The notes beneath the pieces are model-generated. The model saw only the letters and a program-made list of their open reading frames with translations, was not told where the DNA came from and did no database searches. Source: Halapricum hydrolyticum (GTDB lineage: Archaea; Halobacteriota; Halobacteria; Halobacteriales; Haloarculaceae). From it: a stretch of 64,000 nucleotides of DNA. Position numbers and translations under genes: made by a program. This document shows, in pieces, positions 26,072 through 33,965 of the stretch (position 1 is its first letter; every line of letters begins with the position of its first letter). The stretch lies in the NCBI GenBank assembly GCA_025517565.1, contig JAOPKD010000007.1:62001-126000 (forward strand), written 5' to 3'.

Positions 26072-26905
26072 TCAGAGATCGATCTCCTTGAACTCGCGAG
26101 CCTGGTTCTCGATGGCCTCCTCCGTCGGGAGACGTTCGATGCTGGAGGCGCCGAAGAACCCGACGACGCCCTCGGTGTTGTTCAGGACGTACCTGGCGTC
26201 GTCGGGCCAGGCGATCGGGCCGCCGTGACAGATCACCATGACGTCGTCGTTGACTTCCTTGGCGGCGTCGTGATGTGCCTGGACGCGCTCGGCGGCGGCT
26301 TCGAGGTCCAGCGCGGTCTCGGCGCCGATGTCCCCCGAGGTGGTCAGGCCCATATGCGAGACGATCACGTCCGCTCCCGCTTCGGCCATCTCGCGGGCCT
26401 GCTCCTCGGTGAAGACGTACGGGCAGGTGAGCATGTCCTGCTCGGCGGCCTCCTGGATCATGTCGACCTCCTTGTCGTAGCCCATCCCCGTCTCCTCGAG
26501 GTTCTGTCTGAACCCGCTGTCCTCGTCGATGAGGCCCACCGTCGGGAAGTTCTGGACGCCCGAGAACCCGCGTCGTTTCAGGTCCTCGATGAACACGTCC
26601 ATCTGGCGGAAGGGATCCGTCCCGTTGACGCCGGCGAGCACTGGCGTGTCCTCGACGACCGGGATGACCTCGTGGCCCATCTCGACGACGATCTCGTTGG
26701 CGTCACCGTAGGGTAACAGGCCGGCCAGAGACCCCCGGCCGTTCATCCGGTAACGTCCGGAGTTGTAGATGATCAGCAGGTCGACGCCGCCGCGCTCGGC
26801 GAACTTCGCCGAGATACCCGTCCCCGCGCCCGCGCCGATGATCGGATCGCCGTTCGATACTGTTTCCTGAAGCCGGTCTAGCGACTCCTGACGTGTGAAC
26901 TCCAT
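26072..26905 (-). CDS. PEP-hydrolase-like TIM-barrel protein, partner of Tm-1-like domain
   Basis: 277 residues. A TIM barrel of the phosphoenolpyruvate hydrolase/PEP mutase-like group: [85 protein letters not shown] and [12 protein letters not shown]. This corresponds to the C-terminal half of the plant Tm-1 fusion. First gene of the three-gene operon. The promoter region is shared with the divergent ferritin-like gene and contains a short palindrome at 26937-26950. Substrate unknown. Confidence 0.87.
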   Translation of the reverse strand: MEFTRQESLDRLQETVSNGDPIIGAGAGTGISAKFAERGGVDLLIIYNSGRYRMNGRGSLAGLLPYGDANEIVVEMGHEVIPVVEDTPVLAGVNGTDPFRQMDVFIEDLKRRGFSGVQNFPTVGLIDEDSGFRQNLEETGMGYDKEVDMIQEAAEQDMLTCPYVFTEEQAREMAEAGADVIVSHMGLTTSGDIGAETALDLEAAAERVQAHHDAAKEVNDDVMVICHGGPIAWPDDARYVLNNTEGVVGFFGASSIERLPTEEAIENQAREFKEIDL

Positions 26906-26936
26906 GCGTCACGTATTACCATCACACGGGACTGTG

Positions 26937-26950
26937 ATCAAATTTTTGAT
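26937..26950. promoter_or_regulatory. Possible operator palindrome upstream of the Tm-1-like operon
   Basis: ATCAAA-TT-TTTGAT, six-base perfect arms, 32-45 bases upstream of the operon's first ATG, where a TATA box would be expected. The surrounding 26935-26995 is AT-rich. Binding by a repressor is inference. Confidence 0.35.
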
Positions 26951-27056
26951 AACTTTGAAGCATTACAGGATTACAGAATATTAATCATACGGGTTCCCAG
27001 CGGTCGGGATTCCGACCCGTCAATTTATTGTGCAGCCCACCAACCAGACACTTGCA

Positions 27057-27500
27057 ATGTCAGACGAAGTCGTGGATTTGCTTAAACAGGCGTACGTCGA
27101 CGAAGTCGAGACGGTGATGAACTACCTCGCGAACGCGATCTACCTGGAGACGCTCGACGGCGAAGACGTCGCCGAGGACCTGATGGAAGACGTACAGGAG
27201 GAACTGGGCCACGCCGAAGAGCTGGGGTACCGGCTCCGGTACTACGGTGAGGTTCCTCCGGCGTCGATGGACATCAAGCCGACACAGGACATGCTCCAGC
27301 CGCCCGCAGACAGTACCGACGTCGAGACTGTCGTCGACGGCGTCATCGAGGCCGAAGAGGATGCTATCGAGACCTACGAGTCACTGGTCGCAGCTGCCGA
27401 AGACGCTGACGACTACGTGACTGCCGACCTGGCGACGGAACTGCTCGCCGACGAGCAGGCACACAAGGCAGCGTTCCTCAGCATCAAGAAGTCCTTCTAG
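27057..27500 (+). CDS. Ferritin-like diiron protein
   Basis: 147 residues from the ATG at 27057. A four-helix bundle with two diiron half-sites: helix 1 VDEVETVMNYLANAIYLETL, helix 2 EDVQEELGHAEELGYRLRYY (ExxH), helix 3 VIEAEEDAIETYESLVAAAE and helix 4 TELLADEQAHKAAFLSIKKS (ExxxH). This is the bacterioferritin/rubrerythrin-type pattern without a rubredoxin tail. Probable roles are iron storage or oxidation under stress. A TTTATT box about 33 bases upstream supports the start. Divergent from the Tm-1-like operon. Confidence 0.87.
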   Translation: MSDEVVDLLKQAYVDEVETVMNYLANAIYLETLDGEDVAEDLMEDVQEELGHAEELGYRLRYYGEVPPASMDIKPTQDMLQPPADSTDVETVVDGVIEAEEDAIETYESLVAAAEDADDYVTADLATELLADEQAHKAAFLSIKKSF

Positions 27501-27551
27501 ACGCTCCCGCGGCCACTACCTCTTTCCCGGGTGGGAACATATGCGCGATCG

Positions 27552-28592
27552 ATGACTTCCCCCGCTGTTCGCGCTGTGTTCGTCGCTGCTGTGCTATTGC
27601 TCAGCGTTACGACCAGCCCTGCCGTCGCTGACAATGGTGCGCGTGCGGAACTCGGTGCCGAGACGTTCGCGCAAAGCGAGCTCGATCCGGACAGCGTCGT
27701 CCTCGATCTGACGCTCGAACCGGACGGCACCGCGATCTGGTCGGTCTCCTATCGGGTCGAACTGGCGACAGACAACGAGACGAGGGCCTTCGAGCAACTC
27801 CAGGCGGACATCGAACAGAACACCACGACCTACACTGCGGCGTTCCGTGATCGGATGGAACGCACTGCGCGGACGGCCGAGAACGCCACCGGTCGTTCGA
27901 TGGCGATCGAGAACCTCTCGGTATCGACAGACGTCGAAAGCGTCCAGCAGTACGGAACCGTCACGTATCGGTTCCGATGGACGAATTTCTCGGCAGTCGA
28001 CGGTGAGACGATCCGAGCCGGCGACGCGCTCGCAGGGTTCTTCCTCGAAGAAGATAGTCGGCTGGTGATCACCTGGCCCGAAGGATACGACGCCGACACC
28101 GTCTCGCCGACGCCCGACGATCGGCGCGACCGGACTGCTGTCTGGCAGGGACCGATCGAGTTCGGTCCCGAGGGACCGCAGGTCGTCGCCAGTCCCGCCT
28201 CGTCGTTCCCGACGCTGGCTGTCGTCGGCGTCGCTGCCGTCCTCGTGATCGGCGTTGCCGCGGGTCTGTGGTGGTGGCGCGCTCGCAAGGAGCAACCTGC
28301 AGACGCGACTGGGCCCACAGACGAGACGCTCGCAGAAACCGGGCCCGGCGACACCAGCGGTGCAAGTAAATCCGAGCCCGACGAGGAGTTGCTGAGCAAC
28401 GAAGAACGGGTCCTGCGACTGCTCGACGAACAGGGCGGCCGTGTCAAACAGCAAGAGGTCGCAGCCGAGTTCGACTGGACCGACGCCAAGACCAGCCAGG
28501 TCGTCAAGACCCTCCGCGAGGACGGACGCGTCGAAGTCTTCCGCCTCGGCCGCGAGAACGTCCTCGTCGATCCGGACGAAAGCGAATTATAA
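27552..28592 (+). CDS. Secreted-domain, membrane-anchored winged-helix regulator
   Basis: 346 residues from the ATG at 27552. Order: Sec-type signal peptide (about 1-26), an extracellular beta-rich domain of about 190 residues with several N-glycosylation sequons (NET, NTT, NAT, NLS, NFS), one membrane helix (about 218-238), a cytoplasmic acidic linker and a C-terminal winged helix (LSNEERVLRLLDEQGGRVKQ, then WTDAKTSQVVKTLREDGRVE and VFRLGRENVLV). This outside-sensor/inside-DNA-binding layout is common in haloarchaea. The secreted protein downstream is a plausible partner or target. Confidence 0.83.
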   Translation: MTSPAVRAVFVAAVLLLSVTTSPAVADNGARAELGAETFAQSELDPDSVVLDLTLEPDGTAIWSVSYRVELATDNETRAFEQLQADIEQNTTTYTAAFRDRMERTARTAENATGRSMAIENLSVSTDVESVQQYGTVTYRFRWTNFSAVDGETIRAGDALAGFFLEEDSRLVITWPEGYDADTVSPTPDDRRDRTAVWQGPIEFGPEGPQVVASPASSFPTLAVVGVAAVLVIGVAAGLWWWRARKEQPADATGPTDETLAETGPGDTSGASKSEPDEELLSNEERVLRLLDEQGGRVKQQEVAAEFDWTDAKTSQVVKTLREDGRVEVFRLGRENVLVDPDESEL

Positions 28593-28726
28593 TTCTTTCG
28601 TCCGTTCACGATGGGACAGACGCGAGATCGCGCGACTGCGTCCGGATTGAAACCTGCTTAATCCCGCTTAATCGGAGATAGAGATGTGGCGTTTATACGT
28701 GTCTGTGGCGCCGAGTAGGAAGTACG

Positions 28727-29449
28727 ATGCGTTCACCGTCCCGATACCGGGTGGCGCTGGTGCTCGTCGTCGCGGCACTGTTCGTGACGCCAGCGGCGGC
28801 ACTTTCGCTCCCGGCGTCGACACAAACCCAGTCCGCTCCAGCACAGACCGCAACTGACGACTCGATCGCCCCCGGTGCACAACTCGCCGGCGTCGTCGCC
28901 GTCGGCCAGACAGAACTTGACGGCGCGATTGAGGGACGGGCTTTCGGCCAGGCGATCGCTGCTGCCGAGAGCGACGAGCGCAAGGCAGCCGTCGTCGCCG
29001 ACCGGCTGCCCGCGATAGAGACGCGTCTCGAGGAACTCCGCCAGCAACGCGAGCAACTCCGGACGGCCTACGAGAACGGCACGCTCGACCGTGACACCTA
29101 CCGGGCCAGAACTGCCGCCCTCGCCGCCCGTACCCAGCAGCTCGAACACCAGCTCAACCGGAGCCGGTCCGTCGCCGATGCGCTGCCAGAGCAGGCCCGT
29201 GCTGCCGCGGGGCTTGACGTCTCTGAGATCGACAGCCTCCGCGAGCAAGCCAGCGAGATGCGCGGCGGTGAAGTCGCCGAGATCGCACGCGGGATCGCCG
29301 GCCCCAGCGTAGGCAAGGGGATGCCCGACAGTCCCGGTGGACCACCGGCTGGCGTCCCCGGGAACTGGACCGGTGGTCCCGGTAGTGGACCTGGCGGCCC
29401 TGCTGACCCCGGTCCACCGGATGACTCCGGTCCCCACATGGGTCAATAA
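28727..29449 (+). CDS. Secreted coiled-coil protein with Gly/Pro-rich tail
   Basis: 240 residues. Signal peptide about 1-26 (VALVLVVAALFVTPAAALS), then a helical region from about 70 to 175 dominated by heptad-like charged helices (IETRLEELRQQREQLRTAYE and RTQQLEHQLNRSRSVADAL), and a C-terminal tail rich in Gly, Pro and Asp with repeated GGP. It resembles haloarchaeal secreted families described only as DUFs (DUF7096-type is my best guess). It follows the membrane-anchored regulator after 134 bases. Role unknown; cell-surface structural or chaperone-like functions are possible. Confidence 0.7.
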   Translation: MRSPSRYRVALVLVVAALFVTPAAALSLPASTQTQSAPAQTATDDSIAPGAQLAGVVAVGQTELDGAIEGRAFGQAIAAAESDERKAAVVADRLPAIETRLEELRQQREQLRTAYENGTLDRDTYRARTAALAARTQQLEHQLNRSRSVADALPEQARAAAGLDVSEIDSLREQASEMRGGEVAEIARGIAGPSVGKGMPDSPGGPPAGVPGNWTGGPGSGPGGPADPGPPDDSGPHMGQ

Positions 29450-29485
29450 CGAACGTCTATCAGGACGGGAAACGAACACTCGTCC

Positions 29486-30082
29486 GTGAATACGCGTGCC
29501 GGAATCGTCCTCGCCGGTGGGTTCGCACGTCGGTTCGGCGAGCGTGACAAGACGCTCGCCGAGTTTCGTGGCCGACCGTTGATCGTCCACGCCGTCGAGC
29601 CGCTGCAGGCGGTCGTCGAACGGGTCGTCGTTAGCTGCCGACGCGAGCAACTTTCGGCGTTCGAGACCGTACTGTCTGACGTCGACTACCGCCCCGACCC
29701 GACGCCCGACGAGGGACCGCTGGCGGGACTGGACGCCGCGCTCGACGGGCTCGAAGCTGATACCGTCGCCGTCACGACTGCCGACCGACCCCTGGTTCCC
29801 GCTGGACTGTACCGCTCGCTGTTCGAATCGCTATCCAGCGAGGGAATCGTGATCCGTGCGGACGGCATCGATCAGCCAGTCCCCGCAGTCTTCGACGCGA
29901 TGGCGCTCCGTACAGCGGTCACCGAACAGCGGTCGCGTGGCACACGGCGGCTCCGTGCAGCGCTTGACGCCATCGAATACACCACTATCACGAGCGAGTC
30001 CGTCGAACAGCGGTGGGGAAGCCACGTCCTCGCAGACGTGAACACGCCGGCGGATTTGACCCGTCTGGACGAAAAGACGTGA
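29486..30082 (+). CDS. mobA: Molybdenum cofactor guanylyltransferase-like protein (MobA)
   Basis: 198 residues from a GTG start. The nucleotide-binding LAGGFARRFGERDKTLAEFR motif with GRPLIVHAVEPL, GPLAGLDAALDGL and TTADRPLVPAGL matches MobA, which links GMP to molybdopterin; the usual DMPF is DRPL here. The final segment ADVNTPADLTRLDEKT is family-typical (DINTPEDL). The last 43 bases are part of a tandem array (30040-30203) that continues beyond the stop, meaning the 3' end of the gene has been duplicated. The stop is normal and the protein appears intact. Confidence 0.88.
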   Translation: MNTRAGIVLAGGFARRFGERDKTLAEFRGRPLIVHAVEPLQAVVERVVVSCRREQLSAFETVLSDVDYRPDPTPDEGPLAGLDAALDGLEADTVAVTTADRPLVPAGLYRSLFESLSSEGIVIRADGIDQPVPAVFDAMALRTAVTEQRSRGTRRLRAALDAIEYTTITSESVEQRWGSHVLADVNTPADLTRLDEKT

Positions 30083-30203
30083 CTGGGCCGGCGGATTTGA
30101 CCCGTCTGGACGAAAAGACGTGAACACGCCGGCGGATTTGACCCGTCTGGACGAAAAGACGTGACTGGGCCGGCGGATCTGGCCCGTCTAGGCGAACAGT
30201 CGC
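30040..30203 (+). repeat. Tandem repeat of four 41-bp units duplicating the mobA 3' end
   Basis: Units start at 30040, 30081, 30122 and 30163. Units 1 and 3 are identical and start GAACACGCCGG; units 2 and 4 start GACTGGGCCGG. All then contain GGCGGATTTGACCCGTCTGG or a diverged form in unit 4. The array is thus an 82-bp dimer duplicated once. Unit 1 encodes the last 13 residues of MobA. Confidence 0.9.
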
Positions 30204-30215
30204 GGCGATCTCCGC

Positions 30216-30524
30216 TCACATGGATGATTGGCCGCCAGGATTCTCCCAGCTTGTATACAGTGAATGCGCGAGTACGGCGAATCCAGCGGCGGTGAACGCA
30301 CTTTGGATCCCGACCCCTGTCGCGAAATCGAGTCCCACGAGCTGGTGGAGTCCGCCAGCCAGCAGCGCGCCTGCCGTGACGAACGCGAGCCCGACCGCCA
30401 GCGAGCCGAGCGCACGGGCTCCCGTTCGACGATAGGCGCGCACGGCATACAGCGTCACGAGGCCGCCACAGACGAGCGTGACGGTATTCATCGCGACGAC
30501 GAACGCCTCGAGCGTGGGACCCAT
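30216..30524 (-). CDS. Third DUF7521-like membrane protein
   Basis: 102 residues with three membrane helices and the same core as the two copies near 7 kb: LVTLYAVRAYRRTGARALGS, AGALLAGGLHQLV and AGFAVLAHSLYTSW. It converges on mobA and the 41-bp repeat array. No regulator gene is adjacent in this case. Function unknown. Confidence 0.75.
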   Translation of the reverse strand: MGPTLEAFVVAMNTVTLVCGGLVTLYAVRAYRRTGARALGSLAVGLAFVTAGALLAGGLHQLVGLDFATGVGIQSAFTAAGFAVLAHSLYTSWENPGGQSSM

Positions 30525-30742
30525 CTGTCATGTTTCTCGGGACAGTGAGCTATTATAATGTCGACCGGCTTGCCAGCGACTGGGAACCGAACGTCCCTCG
30601 CGACGCGCGACTATCCAGTCCGCGCGATATCCCGTCAGTCCATGCAACCACTCCTGAGCAACCATCACGGTCTCTAGCGACCGCGGCAGAACCCGCAACT
30701 TCGCCAACCTCTTTCTGTGCAGGAGTCGTCTGTGCGACCGCT

Positions 30743-31162
30743 ATGCCAACACGCAACGCAGAGGCGACCTGGCGCGGCGATCTCAAAAGCGGAAGCGGCG
30801 ACCTCGCTCTCGGCAGCGGCGTCTACGAAGGGCCCTATTCGTTCGCGTCCCGGTTCGAAGACGGGGACGCGACCAATCCCGAGGAACTGATCGGCGCGGC
30901 TCATGCCGGTTGTTTCGTGATGGCTCTGTCGAACGAACTTGACGAAGCGGGCTACGAGCCCGAGGAGCTACACGCCGACGCCGACGTCCACCTCGACCCC
31001 GAGGCGGGCGAAATCGACTGGATCGAACTCACGCTCGAAGCGTCGATTCCCGACATCGATGAGGAGACGTTCCAGGAGATCGCCGCCGGTGCCAAGGAAG
31101 GCTGCCCCGTCTCGAAAGCACTGGCCGGCGTCGATATCCGGCTCGACGCGGCGCTTGCGTGA
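30743..31162 (+). CDS. OsmC-family peroxiredoxin
   Basis: 139 residues from the ATG at 30743; a longer frame to 30530 lacks family similarity. OsmC fold with the two redox cysteines in AAHAGCFVMALSNEL and KEGCPVSKALAGVDI, plus NPEELIGAAHAG. OsmC and Ohr enzymes reduce organic hydroperoxides with a thiol donor. Convergent with ilvD, 21 bases between stops. Confidence 0.92.
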   Translation: MPTRNAEATWRGDLKSGSGDLALGSGVYEGPYSFASRFEDGDATNPEELIGAAHAGCFVMALSNELDEAGYEPEELHADADVHLDPEAGEIDWIELTLEASIPDIDEETFQEIAAGAKEGCPVSKALAGVDIRLDAALA

Positions 31163-31183
31163 TCGGAACGAACGGCGTCGTCG

Positions 31184-32941
31184 CTAGTCGTCACCGGTTG
31201 CGGCGCGGCCGGACGTCTCTTCGAGTCGGATTTCCGGTGCAGCCAGATCGGGCGCTTCCAGCACGCCGCCGGTCGCGGCACTGGTCGCGAGCGCGGCGAA
31301 TCGCTCGATGACGCCCGTCGCGTCGATCTCAGGCGGCTCCCAGTCGGCTGCCCGACGCTGTAGCTCTTCCCGTGACACGTCCAGTGTCAGCTCACCAGCG
31401 TCGACGTCGATCCGGATCGTGTCGCCGTCCTCGACCAGCGCGATCGGTCCGCCGGCGGCCGCTTCGGGACTTACATGGCCAATCGCGGCGCCGCGAGTCC
31501 CGCCGGAAAACCGCCCGTCCGTCAGCAATGCCACCTCGCCCGAGAGCGTGGGTGAGCCGCTGATCTTCGATGTGGGTTCGAGCATCTCGGGCATCCCGGG
31601 ACCGCCCTTCGGCCCTTCGTAGCGGATCACGACCACGTCTCTCTTTTCTATCTCGCCCTCGTCGTAGGCGTCGAGCATCGCCCGCTGAGACTCGAAGACC
31701 CGTGCGGTCCCCTCGAACTGGCGCATGGAGCCGTCCATCGCGCCGGCCTTGACGACCGACCCCTCGGGTGCGAGATTACCGCGGAGCACTGCGAGCCCGC
31801 CTTCCTCGTGGACCGGGTCGTCCCGATCGCGGATGACCTGCCCGCCGGGCTGGCGGTCACCCATCCGGCCGCCGATCGTCCGGCCGTCGACCGTCGGCGC
31901 ATCGAGATGGAGCAGGTCGTCGATCCGGTGGTACAGTGCCGGGAGACCGCCGTCGTCGCGCAGGTGTTCCATCCGCCAGGGGCCGGCCGGGCTCATGTGC
32001 GCCAGGTGGGGCGTCCGCTCGGCGATCTCCTCGAAGTCCGTCAGCGTCAGGTCCAGCCCGGCTTCCTGAGCGATCGCCGGGAGGTGCAGCATGGTGTTCG
32101 TCGAGCCACCGAGCGCCAGATCGACCGCAACGGCGTTTTCGAAGCTCTCGCGGGTGAGAAACTCCGAGGGACGGATGTCCCGCTCGACGAGATCGAGGAT
32201 CCGACGGCCGCTCTTGCGTGCAATCTCGCGCTTGCGGTCGTCGGTCGCCCCGTAGGTCGCACACTCGGTCCAGGACAGCCCAAGTGTCTCCGTGACGCAG
32301 GCCATGGTGTTCGCCGTGAACATGCCGGCACACGACCCCTCGCCGGGACAGGCGGTGCACTCGAGCTGGTAGAGTTCGTCGTCGTCCATCTCGCCTTCGG
32401 CATGCTGGCTGACGCCCTCGAAGACGTCGACCAGGTCGACGGTCTCGCCATCGTACTCGCCGGCCTCCATGTGTCCGCCGGTGACGACGATCGCCGGGAT
32501 GTCGAGCCGGGCGATGGCCATCAACATACCGGGAACGATCTTGTCACACGAGGCCAGTGCGACGATCCCGTCGAACTGGTGGGCGTTGGCCATCAACTCG
32601 ACCGAGTCGGCGATCACTTCTCTGGATGGCAACGAGGATCGCATCCCCTCGTGTCCCATCGCGATCCCGTCATCGACGGCGATCGTGTTGAACTCCAGCG
32701 GGGTACCGCCGGCCTCGCGGACGCCTTCCTTGACGTACTCGGCCAGTTCGTCGAGGTGGACGTGACCGGGGACGATCTCGTTCCAGGAGTTGGCGATCCC
32801 GATGTGTGGGTTGTGGATCTCTTCGTCGCTCAGCCCCGCGGCGCGAAACAGCGACCGGTGGGGTGCACGGTCGACCCCTTCGGTCACTTCCGCGCTCCGG
32901 AGGGACTCGTCTTTCTCCGAGGTCAGATGATCGGCAGGCAT
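31184..32941 (-). CDS. ilvD: Dihydroxy-acid dehydratase
   Basis: 585 residues. Catalyses dehydration of 2,3-dihydroxy-isovalerate and 2,3-dihydroxy-3-methylvalerate in valine/isoleucine synthesis with an iron-sulfur cluster. Cluster ligands are in VALASCDKIVPGMLMAI and CTACPGEGSCAGMFTANTMA; other blocks include GIANSWNEIVPGH, DDGIAMGHEGMRSSLPSREV, ALGGSTNTMLHLPAIA, IRYEGPKGGPGMPEM and TDGRFSGGTRGAAIGHVSPE. The rest of the ilv pathway is not in the window. Confidence 0.96.
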   Translation of the reverse strand: MPADHLTSEKDESLRSAEVTEGVDRAPHRSLFRAAGLSDEEIHNPHIGIANSWNEIVPGHVHLDELAEYVKEGVREAGGTPLEFNTIAVDDGIAMGHEGMRSSLPSREVIADSVELMANAHQFDGIVALASCDKIVPGMLMAIARLDIPAIVVTGGHMEAGEYDGETVDLVDVFEGVSQHAEGEMDDDELYQLECTACPGEGSCAGMFTANTMACVTETLGLSWTECATYGATDDRKREIARKSGRRILDLVERDIRPSEFLTRESFENAVAVDLALGGSTNTMLHLPAIAQEAGLDLTLTDFEEIAERTPHLAHMSPAGPWRMEHLRDDGGLPALYHRIDDLLHLDAPTVDGRTIGGRMGDRQPGGQVIRDRDDPVHEEGGLAVLRGNLAPEGSVVKAGAMDGSMRQFEGTARVFESQRAMLDAYDEGEIEKRDVVVIRYEGPKGGPGMPEMLEPTSKISGSPTLSGEVALLTDGRFSGGTRGAAIGHVSPEAAAGGPIALVEDGDTIRIDVDAGELTLDVSREELQRRAADWEPPEIDATGVIERFAALATSAATGGVLEAPDLAAPEIRLEETSGRAATGDD

Positions 32942-33020
32942 TGCGCTCTACTGTCGTCGCCGTAATCAGTCCGGGCGGGAGTAGGTTTCGGTTCCCGCCT
33001 GTCTCGCACTGCCGGCAGGG

Positions 33021-33440
33021 TCAACCGAAAACGGGCAAGCCGACGTGGCGAAATCGCTGGAAGGTATACAGCGGCACGGCGAACAGCGGACCGCCGATCG
33101 GGAGCGTGAGATGAAGCACCATGTACAGCTTCCAGTTGGGGGTGTAGTCGACGTCGAGCGAGCGGACGTACTTCGCGTCGTAGTAGTACCCGAGCCAGGA
33201 GGTGATCGACGTGAGCAACACGACGACGAACGTTGCCCGAAGCAGCCAGTTCATCGCCACCTGGAGAACCGAAGCTACCCCGAGCGAAGAGAGCACCGGC
33301 TTGAGACCGAAATATAGTACGAGCATCGTGAAAGCGAACATGAGCGAGAAATAGAACGCGGCGTGGTGTTTCCACCAGGCATACTCCTCAAGTGACGTCG
33401 AGCGAAGCGTAGCGGCCAACTCAGAGAACGATGCGGCCAT
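33021..33440 (-). CDS. Integral membrane protein of unknown function
   Basis: 139 residues with four hydrophobic segments (about 28-47, 55-68, 70-87 and 106-125) and WW/YY aromatic pairs at the membrane borders (EEYAWWKHHAAFYFSLM, WLGYYYDAKYVRS). Ends with a short basic stretch. Ordinary codon use. It lies between ilvD and the DUF7385-like gene, same strand as both. I do not recognise the family. Confidence 0.7.
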   Translation of the reverse strand: MAASFSELAATLRSTSLEEYAWWKHHAAFYFSLMFAFTMLVLYFGLKPVLSSLGVASVLQVAMNWLLRATFVVVLLTSITSWLGYYYDAKYVRSLDVDYTPNWKLYMVLHLTLPIGGPLFAVPLYTFQRFRHVGLPVFG

Positions 33441-33503
33441 ACTGATTACACGTAGTTCGCCCCCGCCGAATTAAAATCTCGCGGTCCGGACCCGTGGACC
33501 AGG

Positions 33504-33761
33504 TCACGGTCGGCCCTGGCCGTGTGTGAACAGCAGCAACTGGTCGTCCGTTCGCACCAGACAGAACGGCCCGGGCGGGGACTGAAACGACTGCATGCGC
33601 TTCTCGGAGACGAACAGTTTCTCGAAGGGCTTCCCACAGGCCGGACAGTCGTATCCGGCCCGGTTTTCGAGATGTGTCGTCTCTCGGGTCTCCTTGCGAA
33701 GTTTGAAGCCCTCCCGGTACTCGTGGACGTCGAACCCGTCCGTCACGTCCAGTTGCGGCAT
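33504..33761 (-). CDS. Small zinc-finger protein, DUF7385/flagella cluster-like
   Basis: 85 residues from the ATG at 33761 (MPQLDVTDGFDVHEYREGFK). A CPAC pair in AGYDCPACGKPFEKLFVSEK and one more Cys in PGPFCLVRTDDQLLLFTHG suggest a metal site. Similar haloarchaeal proteins are annotated flagella cluster protein after their neighbourhood, but no archaellum genes are here. A TATA-like GATATTATG (33786-33794) about 29 bases upstream supports this start and excludes the longer frame to 33788. The MITE at 33811 lies just upstream of this promoter. Confidence 0.72.
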   Translation of the reverse strand: MPQLDVTDGFDVHEYREGFKLRKETRETTHLENRAGYDCPACGKPFEKLFVSEKRMQSFQSPPGPFCLVRTDDQLLLFTHGQGRP

Positions 33762-33785
33762 ATCCCGGGAATGGGCGGACGGCGA

Positions 33786-33794
33786 CATAATATC
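33786..33794 (-). promoter_or_regulatory. TATA box of the DUF7385-like gene
   Basis: GATATTATG on the minus strand, about 29 bases upstream of the ATG at 33761. Only 17 bases separate it from the end of the MITE, so insertion of the MITE may have replaced upstream activator sequence. Confidence 0.5.
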
Positions 33795-33810
33795 TCCTCA
33801 TGATGACTGC

Positions 33811-33950
33811 GGCCTTGTTTAGACGTTCCCGAAGTCGCCGGTTAGTGTCCATATCGATCGAACAGAACAAGCCGTTGAGTGCCTCAAGACCCGAAGGCGT
33901 TGTTTGGAGAACGGCCGTAGAGGCCGACACCACCGCGTCTAAACAAGGCC
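33811..33950. mobile_element. 140-bp MITE with TIRs matching the nearby IS5-like element
   Basis: Perfect 15-bp terminal inverted repeats GGCCTTGTTTAGACG (33811-33825) and CGTCTAAACAAGGCC (33936-33950) enclose a 110-bp interior without a credible gene. The core TTGTTTAGACG is shared with the ends of the IS5-like element at 37569-39195, so that transposase probably mobilized it. Direct flanking target duplications are not obvious. Confidence 0.75.
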
Positions 33951-33965
33951 CTCTTCACGTTTAAC

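Noticed and set aside
31808..32965. 385-residue plus-strand frame opposite ilvD
   Set aside because: Antisense of a well-conserved enzyme; no domain.
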